NCBI GenBank assembly: GCA_037042185.1 | Contig: JAXQJY010000020.1 | Coordinates: 1 to 64,000, forward strand | DNA length: 64,000 nucleotides | DNA from: Sordariomycetes sp. S80-01Y | Lineage: Eukaryota > Ascomycota > Sordariomycetes | Reading direction: 5' to 3' | Shown: positions 36,081 to 45,399 of the stretch, in pieces | Numbering within the stretch: position 1 is the stretch's first letter | Layout of the letters: every line of letters begins with the position of its first letter | Program-made: the position numbers and the translations under genes | Notes under the pieces: model-generated | Told to the model about the DNA's origin: nothing | What the model saw: only the letters and a program-made list of their open reading frames with translations | Databases searched by the model: none

Positions 36081-36362
36081 ATGTCTCCACGACCCTCAAC
36101 CCACTTCCGCTCCATCGCCGAGCGCTTCTCGTTCACCCGGTCTCTCCGACGCACGTCATCGTCGTCGTGGGACTCGGCCCGTTCCGCAGCCACCGTGTCG
36201 AGCACCGCCAGTGCCATCAACTATGCGATCTCGAGAGTGCCCTCCATCGCGGATCTGGAAGAGGAGAGGAGGAGGTTCCCGAGCGAGCTAAGCGTCCTGG
36301 AGCCGAGACCGATCGTGTACTGGGAGAGCATGGAGGGTAAGATGGGTTCGCTGAACCTGTGA
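36081..36362 (+). CDS. Small unrecognised protein, 93 aa
   Basis: This is an intronless frame with a good start context (CGCACCATGTCTCC) after a pyrimidine-rich leader. The N-terminal half is basic and Ser/Arg-rich (RFSFTRSLRRTSSSSWDSAR). The middle is Ala/Ser-rich, and the C-terminal part is acidic then ordered-looking (ADLEEERRRF, then RPIVYWESMEGKMG). I do not recognise a family. There is no signal peptide or membrane helix. Small Ser/Arg-rich proteins with a conserved VYWESMEG-like end are plausible lineage-specific fungal genes. The main support is the start context, leader type and composition. Confidence 0.55.
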   Translation: MSPRPSTHFRSIAERFSFTRSLRRTSSSSWDSARSAATVSSTASAINYAISRVPSIADLEEERRRFPSELSVLEPRPIVYWESMEGKMGSLNL

Positions 36363-37288
36363 GAGCTTTGGGCATGTGGTTTTCAAACGGTGGATGTGGC
36401 AAGATGTGTTACGCCCGAGGTGGTCGCATATACTTCTCATGACTTTTTACGACGTACGGATATTCACTCTTTGAGAGAGGCGGGCGGTTTGGGGATCTTT
36501 AGCTTATTGGGCGTTTGGGGTGACGGACTGCGTGTAATAGGCCGGTCCACACGAAGTAATACGAGTCCTTTTCGGTTTGAAAGTATGTACTAGGCGTTTT
36601 CAATGGTGAAGCTAGTAACACTGGCCTTGATGCCAGAACGGGAGCCATGTAACCAACCCCATCGCTACTCTGTGACTTCTTTGAATCAGCTGTCGGACAC
36701 TCCCAGCGACTGTTTCTCCACATGTAGACCAGAGCAGACGTAGCGACAAACGCGATCAAACCCTCAGCTGCTGCAAGCCAGAAGAGGATCAAGCCAGTCA
36801 TTTCAGGAACTCAAGAAACACGGTCGCGCGCCGGAGGAGGGGTCGGTATCAATCCCGGGGGGCATTTCTTTTCTTTCCAGCCTCCATATTGTTGTTTCGA
36901 TGGCCTGCCGTACACCATGGAATTATAGGCACCAAGTCGACGCTGGGAAACGAGATAGCCACAAATGAACAGAGACAGGGTATTGAGCATGGTTACGTTA
37001 CGGGCTAGAGATGTTGACTGCCATTTGCATACTGTTCTCCATATTCGGGTGCTGTTGACCGCTTTGTTCGCAAATGCAGCGACGGAATCTGGAAGCATCC
37101 CCTTTGTTCAAGAGCTGGTCTGTACTTAGAAAAGCTAGGTTGGGACCGAAGAGACTGAATGCTTTAATAGAAAGAGAGAACATTCTTACCTTGAGTACAT
37201 ACGTCAAGATCTACATCAGCGCAACTTGCAACTGCAGCGAATATTGCAACATAGCCCGAAAAACCGTGACCCCTTTTTCAAACTCACC
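36363..37288. other. Intergenic region with two weak minus-strand frames
   Basis: Two consecutive minus-strand frames, 36499-36801 (100 codons, N-terminus MTGLILFWLAAAEGLIAFVA, hydrophobic) and 36811-37098 (95 codons), lie here. Neither has a known domain and I could not join them by convincing splice sites, so they are not called as genes. The plus-strand side near 37200 is the upstream region of the gene at 37289. Confidence 0.4.
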
Positions 37289-38344
37289 ATGGCGAGCTCA
37301 TCTTCTAGCTCGCTTGACTACCCCTACTGGCACCACCCCCTCGCCAAGAGGCGCACGCTAATCCGCCGCAATCACCATTTCGACGCCACGTATAGCGAAA
37401 CCATAGACCGCGGGCGGCCGGATGAATGCAACTTCAGCCAGTGCCTCTCGTCCGAGTGCGATCGATGCGGCTACCTTGACTTTCCGCTCATCGCTGTTCT
37501 TCGCCCAAAGGACACGAACGACCAGTGTACCTGCTGTCGCGAGAAGCTCTTCTTCGATGCCGTGGTTGTGCAGTTTTGGGGTATAGTACCTGGAGATGAT
37601 CAGGAGAGGTGTCGGCTCAGGGGCAGAGTTGAGAGCTTTCTGTACTCGCCCCCTGTCAAGGGCGTCTTGGCCCAGCTCCTGCATTACCTGGAAAGAAACG
37701 ACCGTGGAATGAAGAGTGATTCAGTATCTGTTGCCGCAGCACTAACTGAGCATCGTAAGACTTTCATTGCCTACCTTGAAACGCTTCGACGCGGCAGGCT
37801 CAACGAAATAGACGAGCACCGGTTTTTCTTCAGACGCAGCACCAACTTGTGCCGCGTCCTCCCGAACTGGACCATGGAGAAGCTCATGTTGCAGTTCTTC
37901 CTCGTCTCAGAGTCCTGGCGTCTGTTCGCCGTCGAGGCGCAAGGGGCGCGGGTGTGGGACCTGCCCGGCGCCACGGCAGAAAGGATGACGGATGTCCTGA
38001 GCGCGGCCCTCTTGAATTTTGTCGAGATGAGGAGCCGAGGTGCCATGCATTTAAGGGCACTCGACGCGAAGATGCAGGTCGAGATCTGGGCGGGCTGGGA
38101 CGACAAGTATCAGGTCTTTGCGGAGGAGCTGGCGAGGAGGGCAGGGGAGGCTTCGAGGAGAAGGGGAATGGGCCAGCTCATGGGGGAAAGCCAAATCCCC
38201 ACGCAGCGCAACGAGCGTGGAGCTGAGGCCGACGACGGGGAGGAGTGTTTTGACGGCTACGGAAAGGGGGAGGATGCAGAGACTTGGATGACCAAGAGGA
38301 TGAAGACGTCCCTCGGATGGTCGGTCCCAGGGTACGAGGCATAA
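37289..38344 (+). CDS. Unrecognised protein with Cys cluster, 351 aa
   Basis: This is an intronless frame; the start at 37289 has a strong context (CTCACCATGGCGAGC), whereas the open frame begins 21 codons earlier with a weaker Met. The first 90 residues are basic and contain a Cys cluster at 47, 52, 57, 60, 80, 82 and 83 (CNFSQCLSSECDRCG, then CTCC), which could bind zinc or form disulfides. Residues 90-300 are mostly helical-looking with conserved-style Trp and Leu (WTMEKLMLQFFLVSESWRL, VWDLPGATAERM). The C-terminal 60 residues are charged and low complexity. No signal peptide or membrane helix is seen. I do not recognise the family, and the neighbours give no hint. Confidence 0.7.
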   Translation: MASSSSSSLDYPYWHHPLAKRRTLIRRNHHFDATYSETIDRGRPDECNFSQCLSSECDRCGYLDFPLIAVLRPKDTNDQCTCCREKLFFDAVVVQFWGIVPGDDQERCRLRGRVESFLYSPPVKGVLAQLLHYLERNDRGMKSDSVSVAAALTEHRKTFIAYLETLRRGRLNEIDEHRFFFRRSTNLCRVLPNWTMEKLMLQFFLVSESWRLFAVEAQGARVWDLPGATAERMTDVLSAALLNFVEMRSRGAMHLRALDAKMQVEIWAGWDDKYQVFAEELARRAGEASRRRGMGQLMGESQIPTQRNERGAEADDGEECFDGYGKGEDAETWMTKRMKTSLGWSVPGYEA

Positions 38345-39016
38345 GCATAGACGGCGCAGGACACTTGGGAGAAAGCAACGCCCCAGCCGGCCCCAGGATC
38401 TCACCACTCTGGGCTCCAGGTCACCCCATGTCCGGCTAGTCACGTCACGTCACGTCACGTCACGGGCGATCCCCCATGGTGCTCACGGCTCGGGAACGCA
38501 ACCCGAGCTACATGCGCTCGAATGGAGGGAGGCTGGCCACATGTGCGGGTGGTACAGCAGTACGTGAGATCATGGATGGGCACGGCACCAGGCAATGGCA
38601 ATGGGAAGGACAGGTGCGCATGCCGGTGCGACCTCAGCGACCTCAGCTAATTCGCTACGAATAGCGTACTACCTTGGTAATGGACGGAGGCAAGGCAACG
38701 GCAGCGCGAGGTAATAGGTAGCAGTGAAGGTGTGTAGCCGACGACATAACCGGGATGCCGTGCCCCGGAAGCTCCCGGTAGGCCGAGCCAGTGGCCAGCG
38801 GCCTGGGGCCTGTGGCCGTATAAGTCGGACCACCGCTCGGAGGTAGCAGCAGCCTCACGACGCCTGACGCTGTTTGATGGATAAATTAATCAAATAGACG
38901 CAGTAGCCGCTTGTCGACGGCTCAACAGCTCGGACTTCAACCGAAAGCGAGAAAATTAAGGTCCTCTGCTCTGCTCTGCCCTGATTACCTTCCTTGACTT
39001 ATACTACTACCGCACA
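38345..39016. other. Intergenic region with GTCAC repeat
   Basis: No gene is supported. It includes a tandem GTCAC pentamer repeat at 38439-38464 and, close to 39016, the leader of the small membrane-protein gene. Confidence 0.6.
38439..38464. repeat. Tandem GTCAC pentamer, five copies
   Basis: Five perfect head-to-tail copies of GTCAC occur, giving a run of overlapping TCACGTCA/TGACGTGA sites. Each junction creates an ACGT core, the centre of bZIP/CRE-type binding sites. The array lies about 100 bases downstream of the Cys-cluster gene and 550 bases upstream of the gene at 39017. Confidence 0.85.
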
Positions 39017-39392
39017 ATGTCCACCTTCTCTACCGCCGCAAAGGTGTATCCCGCCCACCTCCCGCAAATGCACCTCCAACAACAAACCCGTCGACTGCCC
39101 AAAAAATGGTACCTGAACCACCCTCGCACTTCCCGCAACGCTCGAGCGCGCCTCAGTTTGCTGACGGGTGGAAACAAACAGGTTGACGACCGTCGCCGCC
39201 GTGGGCGCCGCAGGCTACGCCGCCAACACCTACGTCGCCCACGCCCGTGATCGCCGAGAAGCCGAGGCCCGCATCGCCGAGCAGGCAGAGCTGGCGCGGC
39301 GACGAGCGCTCGAGGACCTGGCGGACGAGTACGGCGCCCGCGAGGGGCTCGAGGAGCTCGAGAGGGCTGTGGCGCATTACGAGAAGAAATGA
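39017..39392 (+). CDS. Small single-pass membrane protein, 79 aa
   Basis: Two exons, 39017-39045 and 39182-39392, encode 79 aa; the 136-nt intron uses a GTATCC donor and an AAACAG acceptor and splits a Val codon. The product begins MSTFSTAAKVLTTVAAVGAA, a Thr/Ala/Val-rich hydrophobic segment, continues YAANTYVAHARDRREAEAR, and ends in a long charged helix rich in Glu, Arg and Ala (EEYGAR-like, LEELERAVAHYEKK). This layout of one short N-terminal membrane anchor plus an amphipathic charged helix resembles small mitochondrial or ER tail proteins, but I do not recognise a family. An alternative donor two bases upstream is excluded because it breaks the frame. Confidence in the gene is moderate. 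Confidence 0.6.
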
Positions 39393-39751
39393 ACGGGGTG
39401 CTGGGAGCGAGGACACGACTGCATCGGGAAAGGCGTTTCGGGGGGTTTGGCTCTTTGATTGAGGATACCAAATTGATTTACACGCGCACGCGGCCGCGTT
39501 TTGGATTCGGATTGCGGGGGGATGAGCCTCACGAGTCAGCGCAAGATCGGCAGGGGTCTTTTGCTGCGGAATGAAAAGGGTTGCAGGCCAGGTATCGACT
39601 GAATGTCAAATGGTATCATGTATTCAAGCGCTAGCGAAGCCCAGGCGAAATCATACAGCAACGACTGCTACCTTTACACCCTCGAACCAACAAGCTCCCA
39701 CAGGCCGTTACAAACTTCACAACACCCCCCCTCACGCGTCGTGCGTCTTCT
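39393..39751. other. Convergent 3' intergenic region
   Basis: This lies between the small membrane-protein gene (+) and the secreted-protein gene (-). Nothing codes here that I can support. Confidence 0.6.
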
Positions 39752-40657
39752 TTACAGAAGGTAAGCCGCGGCGGCAGCGGTGAGCGCAGCCCAGCCGGCG
39801 AACTTGCCCACGGTGACGGCCGCGTCGGGGAAGGGGTTCTCAGCGCCGTCGGCGACGGTGTCGGGCATCAGGCAGCGGACCTCGGCGTAGGGCTCGTCGT
39901 CGGACTCGCTGGCGCTGCCAAAGACGTTGACGACGGCGACGGGCATGACGGCCGCCTCCTGGAGCGACGCCATGTCGTCGTCCTCGGCGTGCACGCCGTC
40001 GGCGCGGCGGAAGAAGGACGAGTTGCCCGAGAGCATCTGCTCGGCGTTGTCGGCTGCCGCTCGTTAGCAATCAACACAACGAACAATCCTGCGTCAGCGC
40101 GGCTTACCGTTGATGGTGGTGCTCCAGCCCGTCTGCTCGTTCAGGTCACGGAGGCAGCTGGGCTTGATGCCGTAGCCTTCGCAGCCGGCACCGAAGTTCT
40201 TGCGACCCTGCTTCCTCAGGTCGTCGACGCACTCCTGGGCGACGAGGCCCTTGCAGTCCGGCTCGAACTCGTGGCCCCAGCCGTCGCCGGCGGAAGAGCC
40301 CTTGACGGGGAAGACGTGCACGCACACCCTCCAGCTGTCGTCGAAGTCGGTGTCGCCGTCGGGAGCGGACAGCGAGATGGTGGTGGCGGTCAAGAGGTCC
40401 TCGTCGGCGTCCTCGGGGGCCTCGAGGTCGTCCTTGACCGCAAGAGTCAGCTCCCAGCCCTTCTGGTCGGAGCCGGGGTAGGGCGAGGAGACGTCCTTGC
40501 CGGTGAAGGTCTGCTGGGCCGTCAGGTTGGGGTCTTCGGCGACCGAGTCCCAGTCGTCGCTGGACACATCCTTGGCGAGTTCGCCCTGGACAATGGCGTC
40601 CTGGGCCCTGGCGACGGCCAGGAGAGCGGCGGCAGAGACGGCGGGGGTGAACTTCAT
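39752..40657 (-). CDS. Secreted, probably membrane-anchored protein, 283 aa
   Basis: Two exons (40108-40657, 39752-40053) encode 283 aa, with a 54-nt intron in an Ala codon. The start MKFTPAVSAAALLAVARAQD is a clear signal peptide with a likely cut after ARA. The mature domain has five Cys in the middle (SWRVCVHVFPVKG, PDCKG, QECVDDL, GAGCEGYG, PSCLRDL) and many acidic residues. The last 19 residues (VGKFAGWAALTAAAAAYLL) form a hydrophobic tail, with small residues upstream that could act as a GPI attachment site. An acidic, Ala/Asp-rich linker separates the two parts. I do not recognise the family. It is probably a cell-wall or plasma-membrane surface protein. Codon use is strongly GC-biased, suggesting high expression. 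Confidence 0.8.
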
Positions 40658-42468
40658 CTTGTTCGGTGGTAAGGCTGGAAAGGTGGCAGAGGGATGGGAA
40701 AGGGGGGAAACGGCACGCGAGGATGATAAAGGCGATGGGAAGCGACCGGGGTCATCTTGCAAGCCTAAACGGTCATATACTAGCCGACATCTGGGGCGGG
40801 ACTCAGACCCAGCGTCACAGCGTCACAGTGTCACGGTATCCTGCTCCTCCTACTGTTCATCCATCCTCCGAAGGCTTCTAGAGGGCCAATCCTCCCAGGG
40901 GAACCAATCATGGCGGTCGCATAGAGATGAGTGCGGCTGAAGATGGCGGGAAGGCCTGGGTTCCACCCCGAGGTTGGCAAGGATCGCTAGACGAGTGGGA
41001 AGTCCCCGCGACCCACGGTCGACATCGCCAAGAAGCCTCATCAACCCGCGCAGGCCAACAGCCACCAACGAGGAGTCGGCGGCTGCGCCGCACTCTGGTC
41101 ACTGGAACTGTGCCACCAGCAACGCGCCTGGGCATCCATTGTCCACGATAACGATCCATTTGGCCAACGACGTAGAAGGGAGTCGCCGAATGTTGATGCT
41201 GGGTCACGATGATGGTCCATAGTCGAGACATGAATATGAGGTAGCGGTGCCCCGACGTACGTCGTCGTAGAGTTACGTTGGTGACGGGGGCAGCTCTTAC
41301 CCCGGATTCCAGGGCTCCGACCACTCAAGGCCACGGATCATTCTGAGCGGCACCCCGCTGCCGCCCCTGGTGAGGTGGCGTTCGACTTAAGGTTTCTCTC
41401 CGCCCCTCCAAGGCCACACCGTAGCACAGTGCCGGTTACGTACTCAGCCCTCCACGACACCGGAAGAGGAAGCTGCACAGAAGGACGCGGCCCGAGCTAG
41501 AAGGCTGGCCAAGCTGTATATACGTATAGTAGGTAGTAGGTAAGAACCCCTCGTAATGCCTTGGACTTTGTGCCTTGAGGTCTGCCTTGCGTCGAGCCTC
41601 AACCTGCTGTTGTTGGGTCTCACCGTCTCGGCCGGTGACTCGGCTTAGATCGGACGGGCTCCCCAGCGTTCGGGCCCGAAGGGACGTGGAATCGTCGCGC
41701 AGCTCCCAGGCGAAACGAGCGGCGAACAAATGAGCTTTGCAAACACGCGGCGCATGTCCAACAGGCCTCAGAAATAATTGGGTTGTTGACAAGCTTGGGC
41801 TTGCTGTTTGCCAAAGGCACACTCGTGAAGTAAAGATAACACGCTCCTTCATCCGCCTGACTGGCCCTCCCCCCTTCTTCTCTTGGCACCAAGACTGAGG
41901 GACGGCAAGCTCGGGATTCCAGATGAAGTCAAGACCGAAATTTACAGGAGCAATGCAGTGAACAATCCATCGCGGCGTTCTTATCTTGCAAAGTGCAAGC
42001 ACCGAGACTGCGCCTCCTCGTCCTCACACACTTATGCCATTTATGCCATCGACTTGAGTCACCACCGCTGTTGCACCAGACTCAGTGCTGGGATCGCTAT
42101 TCAAGAAGCTCAGCAACGGCTTCGAAAGTCGGACCGCATCCTCAGGAGCACCCACATCCCAGTTCGCCGTGCCCAGGACCGGACCCATGCTGTTAGCCCC
42201 TGTTAGTGAGCTGGTGGTAATCTCCGTGAACCCTTAGCAACTCCACAAGCTCGCATCCGCCTCCAGCTTCAACCTCAACTCAACTTCACCCTCGTTGCGA
42301 GCGCGGTGCTGCGTTTCTCGAGAGTTGGGCAGCGCTCAAATCTATATTTTGTTTTACTATCTACTTCGCTATACGCCCACTCCTAGAACCAGTTCCCGCA
42401 CCTGCGCAGCTAAAGCCAATGTCGGGGAGGCCTATTAGCTTCTGCCGGACTCCTCAGCCAATCTTTGA
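40658..42468. other. Gene-free gap, 1.8 kb
   Basis: This is the longest stretch without a supported gene. The 40658-40900 side is the promoter of the secreted-protein gene. A 188-codon minus-strand frame at 41436-42002 and a 138-codon one at 40908-41324 have no domain, Arg/Ser/Pro-heavy composition and no splice partners, so I do not call them. A short tract at 40812-40834 repeats a CAGCGTCACAGTGTCACGG pattern. Confidence 0.5.
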
Positions 42469-43320
42469 CTAGGATTCTTCCTCCCACTTGATAGCCAGCA
42501 TTTCCCTCCTGCGATGCTTTCTCCCCTTGATGAGCTCCCCCAGCTTGGTAGAGAAAGACCTGCCGACCGCAGTCACGAACCTCGGCCTGTCCTTCTGGAC
42601 GTCCGCCATGCTCGTCGCCCAGAAGTCGTAGTTGATCGACCCGGCAAAGTACTCAATCATCTTCTCGGAAAGGGCCTTCTGAGCCGGCAGGTTCATCTCC
42701 AACGCCTCGTACCCATCCGCGAAGTCCCTGGTCAGTGCCTTGTGTAGATTCTCATCCGTGTGCGCCCTGAACATGGCCCTGTGCCCGTCCGCAATCGCCA
42801 CGCCCAGGCACCTCTGCACAAAGTGCCCCATCTTGGCCGCTACGAACCGATCGCACAGCTTCCACACCTCCACGAGATCCCTCATAGGTGTGCGGTCCTT
42901 CTTGCATTGCGGGTTGTCGGCCACGGTCGGCGGCTGCACGGGGACAAGGCTGCAGTGGGCGTAGGCGACACCCACGAAGAGGGCGAGGTAGCAAGGTTCG
43001 ACGTTATCGAACGTGATGGCGCCGCGGTGAGCTTCCTCCCAGGGCTTCCGGAGGCATCTTTCGAAGTACTCGGAGTTGTCGGTGAGGATCTTGCGGTGGC
43101 ACGAGAGGGTCTCGCCTTTGGCGATGAGGTCGACGCCCTGCTCAGCGCTTCTTGGCGGAGGTGTCAGCGTGCTGTAAACTTACCAGATGTAGGGAACTGA
43201 CTGGACCAGCCATCCAGATCGATTGTCGGAAAGGAGCGCAGAGGGTCGCGGCTCGGCCTCCTTGTCTTTGTCTTTGCCATGTGTTCCCAGCGTCTTGGCA
43301 CGCTTCTTCGGGGGAGGCAT
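42469..43320 (-). CDS. BTB/POZ-domain protein, 271 aa
   Basis: Two exons (43184-43320, 42469-43147) give 271 aa. After a basic N-terminus (MPPPKKRAKTLGTHGKDKD), the BTB fold runs from about residue 46 to 165: GVDLIAKGETLSCHRKILTD, then NSEYFERCLRKPWEEA, then ITFDNVEP and a helical part with LVEVWKLCDRFVAAKM. This matches the fungal BTB pattern in which a small CHRKIL/VHRxIL motif is followed by a Phe-x-x-x-Leu block. Fungal BTB proteins of this size are usually adaptors, often for cullin-3 ligases, but no partner domain is present here. The predicted intron (43148-43183) is only 36 nt, shorter than any other in the window, so this junction and the residues around it are uncertain. The C-terminus is Lys/Arg-rich (KGRKHRRREML). 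Confidence 0.78.
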
Positions 43321-43745
43321 CGTGTAATGTTGATGATGTAGGGCGGTGTTTGGATTGAGAACTATTGCTGTTTTCTGGGGTTGAAGGTGAGCGATTCCTG
43401 GCGGTCGTTCTTGCCCTGTGCTCAGCCTTTCAAAATGTGAAGGTGGGATGAGTTAGAGTTGCTTTGAAGGTAATGAAATTAGAAGGACTAAGGTAAGGTG
43501 CCTGGGTTGGTAGCTGTAAAAGGGGCGACTCAGCCTAGCAGCCGCTACCAGTAGCGGACGGTACTACTACTTAGTACTAGTTGTGGTCATGAGGTACCTG
43601 GGTAGGTAGGCACGTCAATAGGCACCGTGCATGTAGGTTCTAGTGAAGGTAAGTTACCACCACAAGCGGGGCTCACACCAGGCTGTCGTAACAAAAGCAT
43701 ATTCGCTTCGAACGCTCAATCTTACAGTTAATAGTAGTACATTCC
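43321..43745. other. Intergenic region with TACCT/AGGTA motifs
   Basis: This holds the upstream region of the BTB gene and the 3' flank of the CSN8/PSMD8/eIF3K-family gene. AAGGTAAGGTG at about 43490 and GAGGTACCTGGGTAGGTAGG at 43591-43610 belong to the motif group seen upstream of MSH5. No gene is supported. Confidence 0.6.
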
Positions 43746-44720
43746 TCACTTCCTCTTTGCACTCCTCACTCTCACGGTTCCCCCCTCCTCCAGCTCCCAG
43801 CCCACCCCGTCGACCCTCTTCAACTCTTCCCACCCTCGCCCCGTCACCCTCTCCAAGAAGCCCCTGTCCACGGACATGTACGTTCTCCCGAAAGCTTTCA
43901 ACGTAGTCACCCTCATCTCGCCCTCCGCAAACTCCATGATCCGCGCCTTCAGCCCATCAACTCTCCCCTTCAGCCTGCGGAACGCAACCCAATTGTCATG
44001 CACCAGCGCCTTGAGCACTGCGTCTACCCTGGCGTCCTTCAACCGGAATTTCTTTCTCAGATAGTACGCTTCCGCCAGCTCTCTCCTACGGCAAGCTGCG
44101 TCGAGCACTAGGAAGCCCACCACCTCCTGCAGTTCGATCGCTGTGAGGGGACTCTGCGGATGCAACACCCTGAGAAGGTACAGGATGGCAACGTGGTAGG
44201 ACTCAGGCTGCGCGACCAGGACTGAGGTGCGCACGCAGAAGAGGTATGCCTGCACGCTGAAGTCGTCGACCCGCTTGGAGGCTACTATGCCCTCGCGGAG
44301 TTTCCGAAGTCCCATCATGACGTCGGCTATGGGTTTGGAGTTGGAGGGGTTCGACAAAGCCTCTGCGGACGGTTTCGGCAGAAGGTTTGATGTTGAACCC
44401 TTCTCCTTTTTGGATTCCTTTGCTTCCTCACTTAAACCTTTCGCCTCCTTGGGACTTGAAGGCACAGCAGCTGGTTCATCCCTCACATCCAGCGCCGCGA
44501 ACCTTCTCAGCAGCTCATCCCGATTCCCCGCATCCGTGCACATGCTCAAATACCGATCCACAATCTTGGTATAGTACCTTTCCTGCTGCTTGTGGTCGAG
44601 CAGCCGCTTATCGCCCTTGGATACGAGGCCAATCGCCTCGAGGGGATCCATTTCCACGGGCTTGAGTCGGCTCCAGGGACCCGAAGGAAGGCGACTCCCT
44701 TTTTTGCCCCGTTGCGACAT
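43746..44720 (-). CDS. CSN8/PSMD8/eIF3K-family protein
   Basis: This is an intronless frame of 324 aa. After a basic N-terminus (MSQRGKKGSRLP), a helix-rich region contains a low-complexity linker (about residues 75-120, Lys/Glu/Ser). The conserved core follows: VMMGLRKLREGIVASKRVDD, then SVQAYLFCVRTSVLVAQPES, YHVAILYLLRVLHPQSPL and LVLDAACRRRELAEAYYLRK, then a winged-helix-like end (VLKALVHDNWVAFRRLKG). This pattern matches the SAC3/GANP/CSN8/PSMD8/eIF3K superfamily, whose members are scaffolding subunits of the proteasome lid, COP9 signalosome and eIF3. Which of these complexes it joins cannot be told from sequence, and it may be a fungus-specific member. The C-terminus is basic (VRSAKRK). 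Confidence 0.8.
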   Translation of the reverse strand: MSQRGKKGSRLPSGPWSRLKPVEMDPLEAIGLVSKGDKRLLDHKQQERYYTKIVDRYLSMCTDAGNRDELLRRFAALDVRDEPAAVPSSPKEAKGLSEEAKESKKEKGSTSNLLPKPSAEALSNPSNSKPIADVMMGLRKLREGIVASKRVDDFSVQAYLFCVRTSVLVAQPESYHVAILYLLRVLHPQSPLTAIELQEVVGFLVLDAACRRRELAEAYYLRKKFRLKDARVDAVLKALVHDNWVAFRRLKGRVDGLKARIMEFAEGEMRVTTLKAFGRTYMSVDRGFLERVTGRGWEELKRVDGVGWELEEGGTVRVRSAKRK

Positions 44721-45399
44721 GACGGGCAGAGAAAATATTAGGGTCTAGCCATTGATGAATGCTCCGTTGGCAATGAATCCTGAGTGGGTAAACCCGACAG
44801 TGATGGTTCGGGTTACTGGGGTGCGTTGCGCGGTCGGCACTGTTGTTGACGTTGAGTGAGACTTCTGGCGGGGTAACCACCAAGTTGCCCGCGTCTGCCC
44901 CGCGATTTCCATCTGGTAGAGGAAAAGGGTCTTGACGCGAAATCACATGTGCACCATCCGAGAGGGCGCAGTCCCACTTGATGATATTAGTAGTAGTAAC
45001 ATATGATAAATCTTTGTACATATCTGAAGAAGAAGAAAATGTACGTTCCATTATCAAACTACGCTATATAAGCCGTACTCGCCGTCATACAGCACGCTGT
45101 CACAAGCAACAATAATCCTCCACCGCTTTACGGGTATCATCAATCGCTCGCCATCCTCCATCAAATCTGGAAACCATCAAACCAGTTCAGAGCGACCATC
45201 TCTGGAGCCGGATTTGATCAGGTCTTTCGCATCCGTAGTTCAGAGGCCACGGGGGACGGGCTCTCCAACGAATATCAACTGCGTTTGCCTGCATCCCCCG
45301 GTTTGACGCATCCGCCCGTCCAGTTGACGGTGGCCTCCTCATCTCATCAAATTTCGCCCGCCCAGTGCCCCGTTTGAAAGGCCACGGGAGACGTTTTAT
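44721..45399. other. Intergenic region
   Basis: This holds the upstream region of the CSN8/PSMD8/eIF3K-family gene and the 3' flank of the sphingoid-base kinase gene. A 149-codon frame at 44608-45057 overlaps the gene start and has no domain. No further gene is supported. Confidence 0.6.

Noticed and set aside
41436-42002. A 188-codon minus-strand frame in the 1.8-kb gap.
   Set aside because: No domain, no conserved-looking block, no credible start context, and composition like the surrounding intergenic DNA. It stays possible but unsupported.
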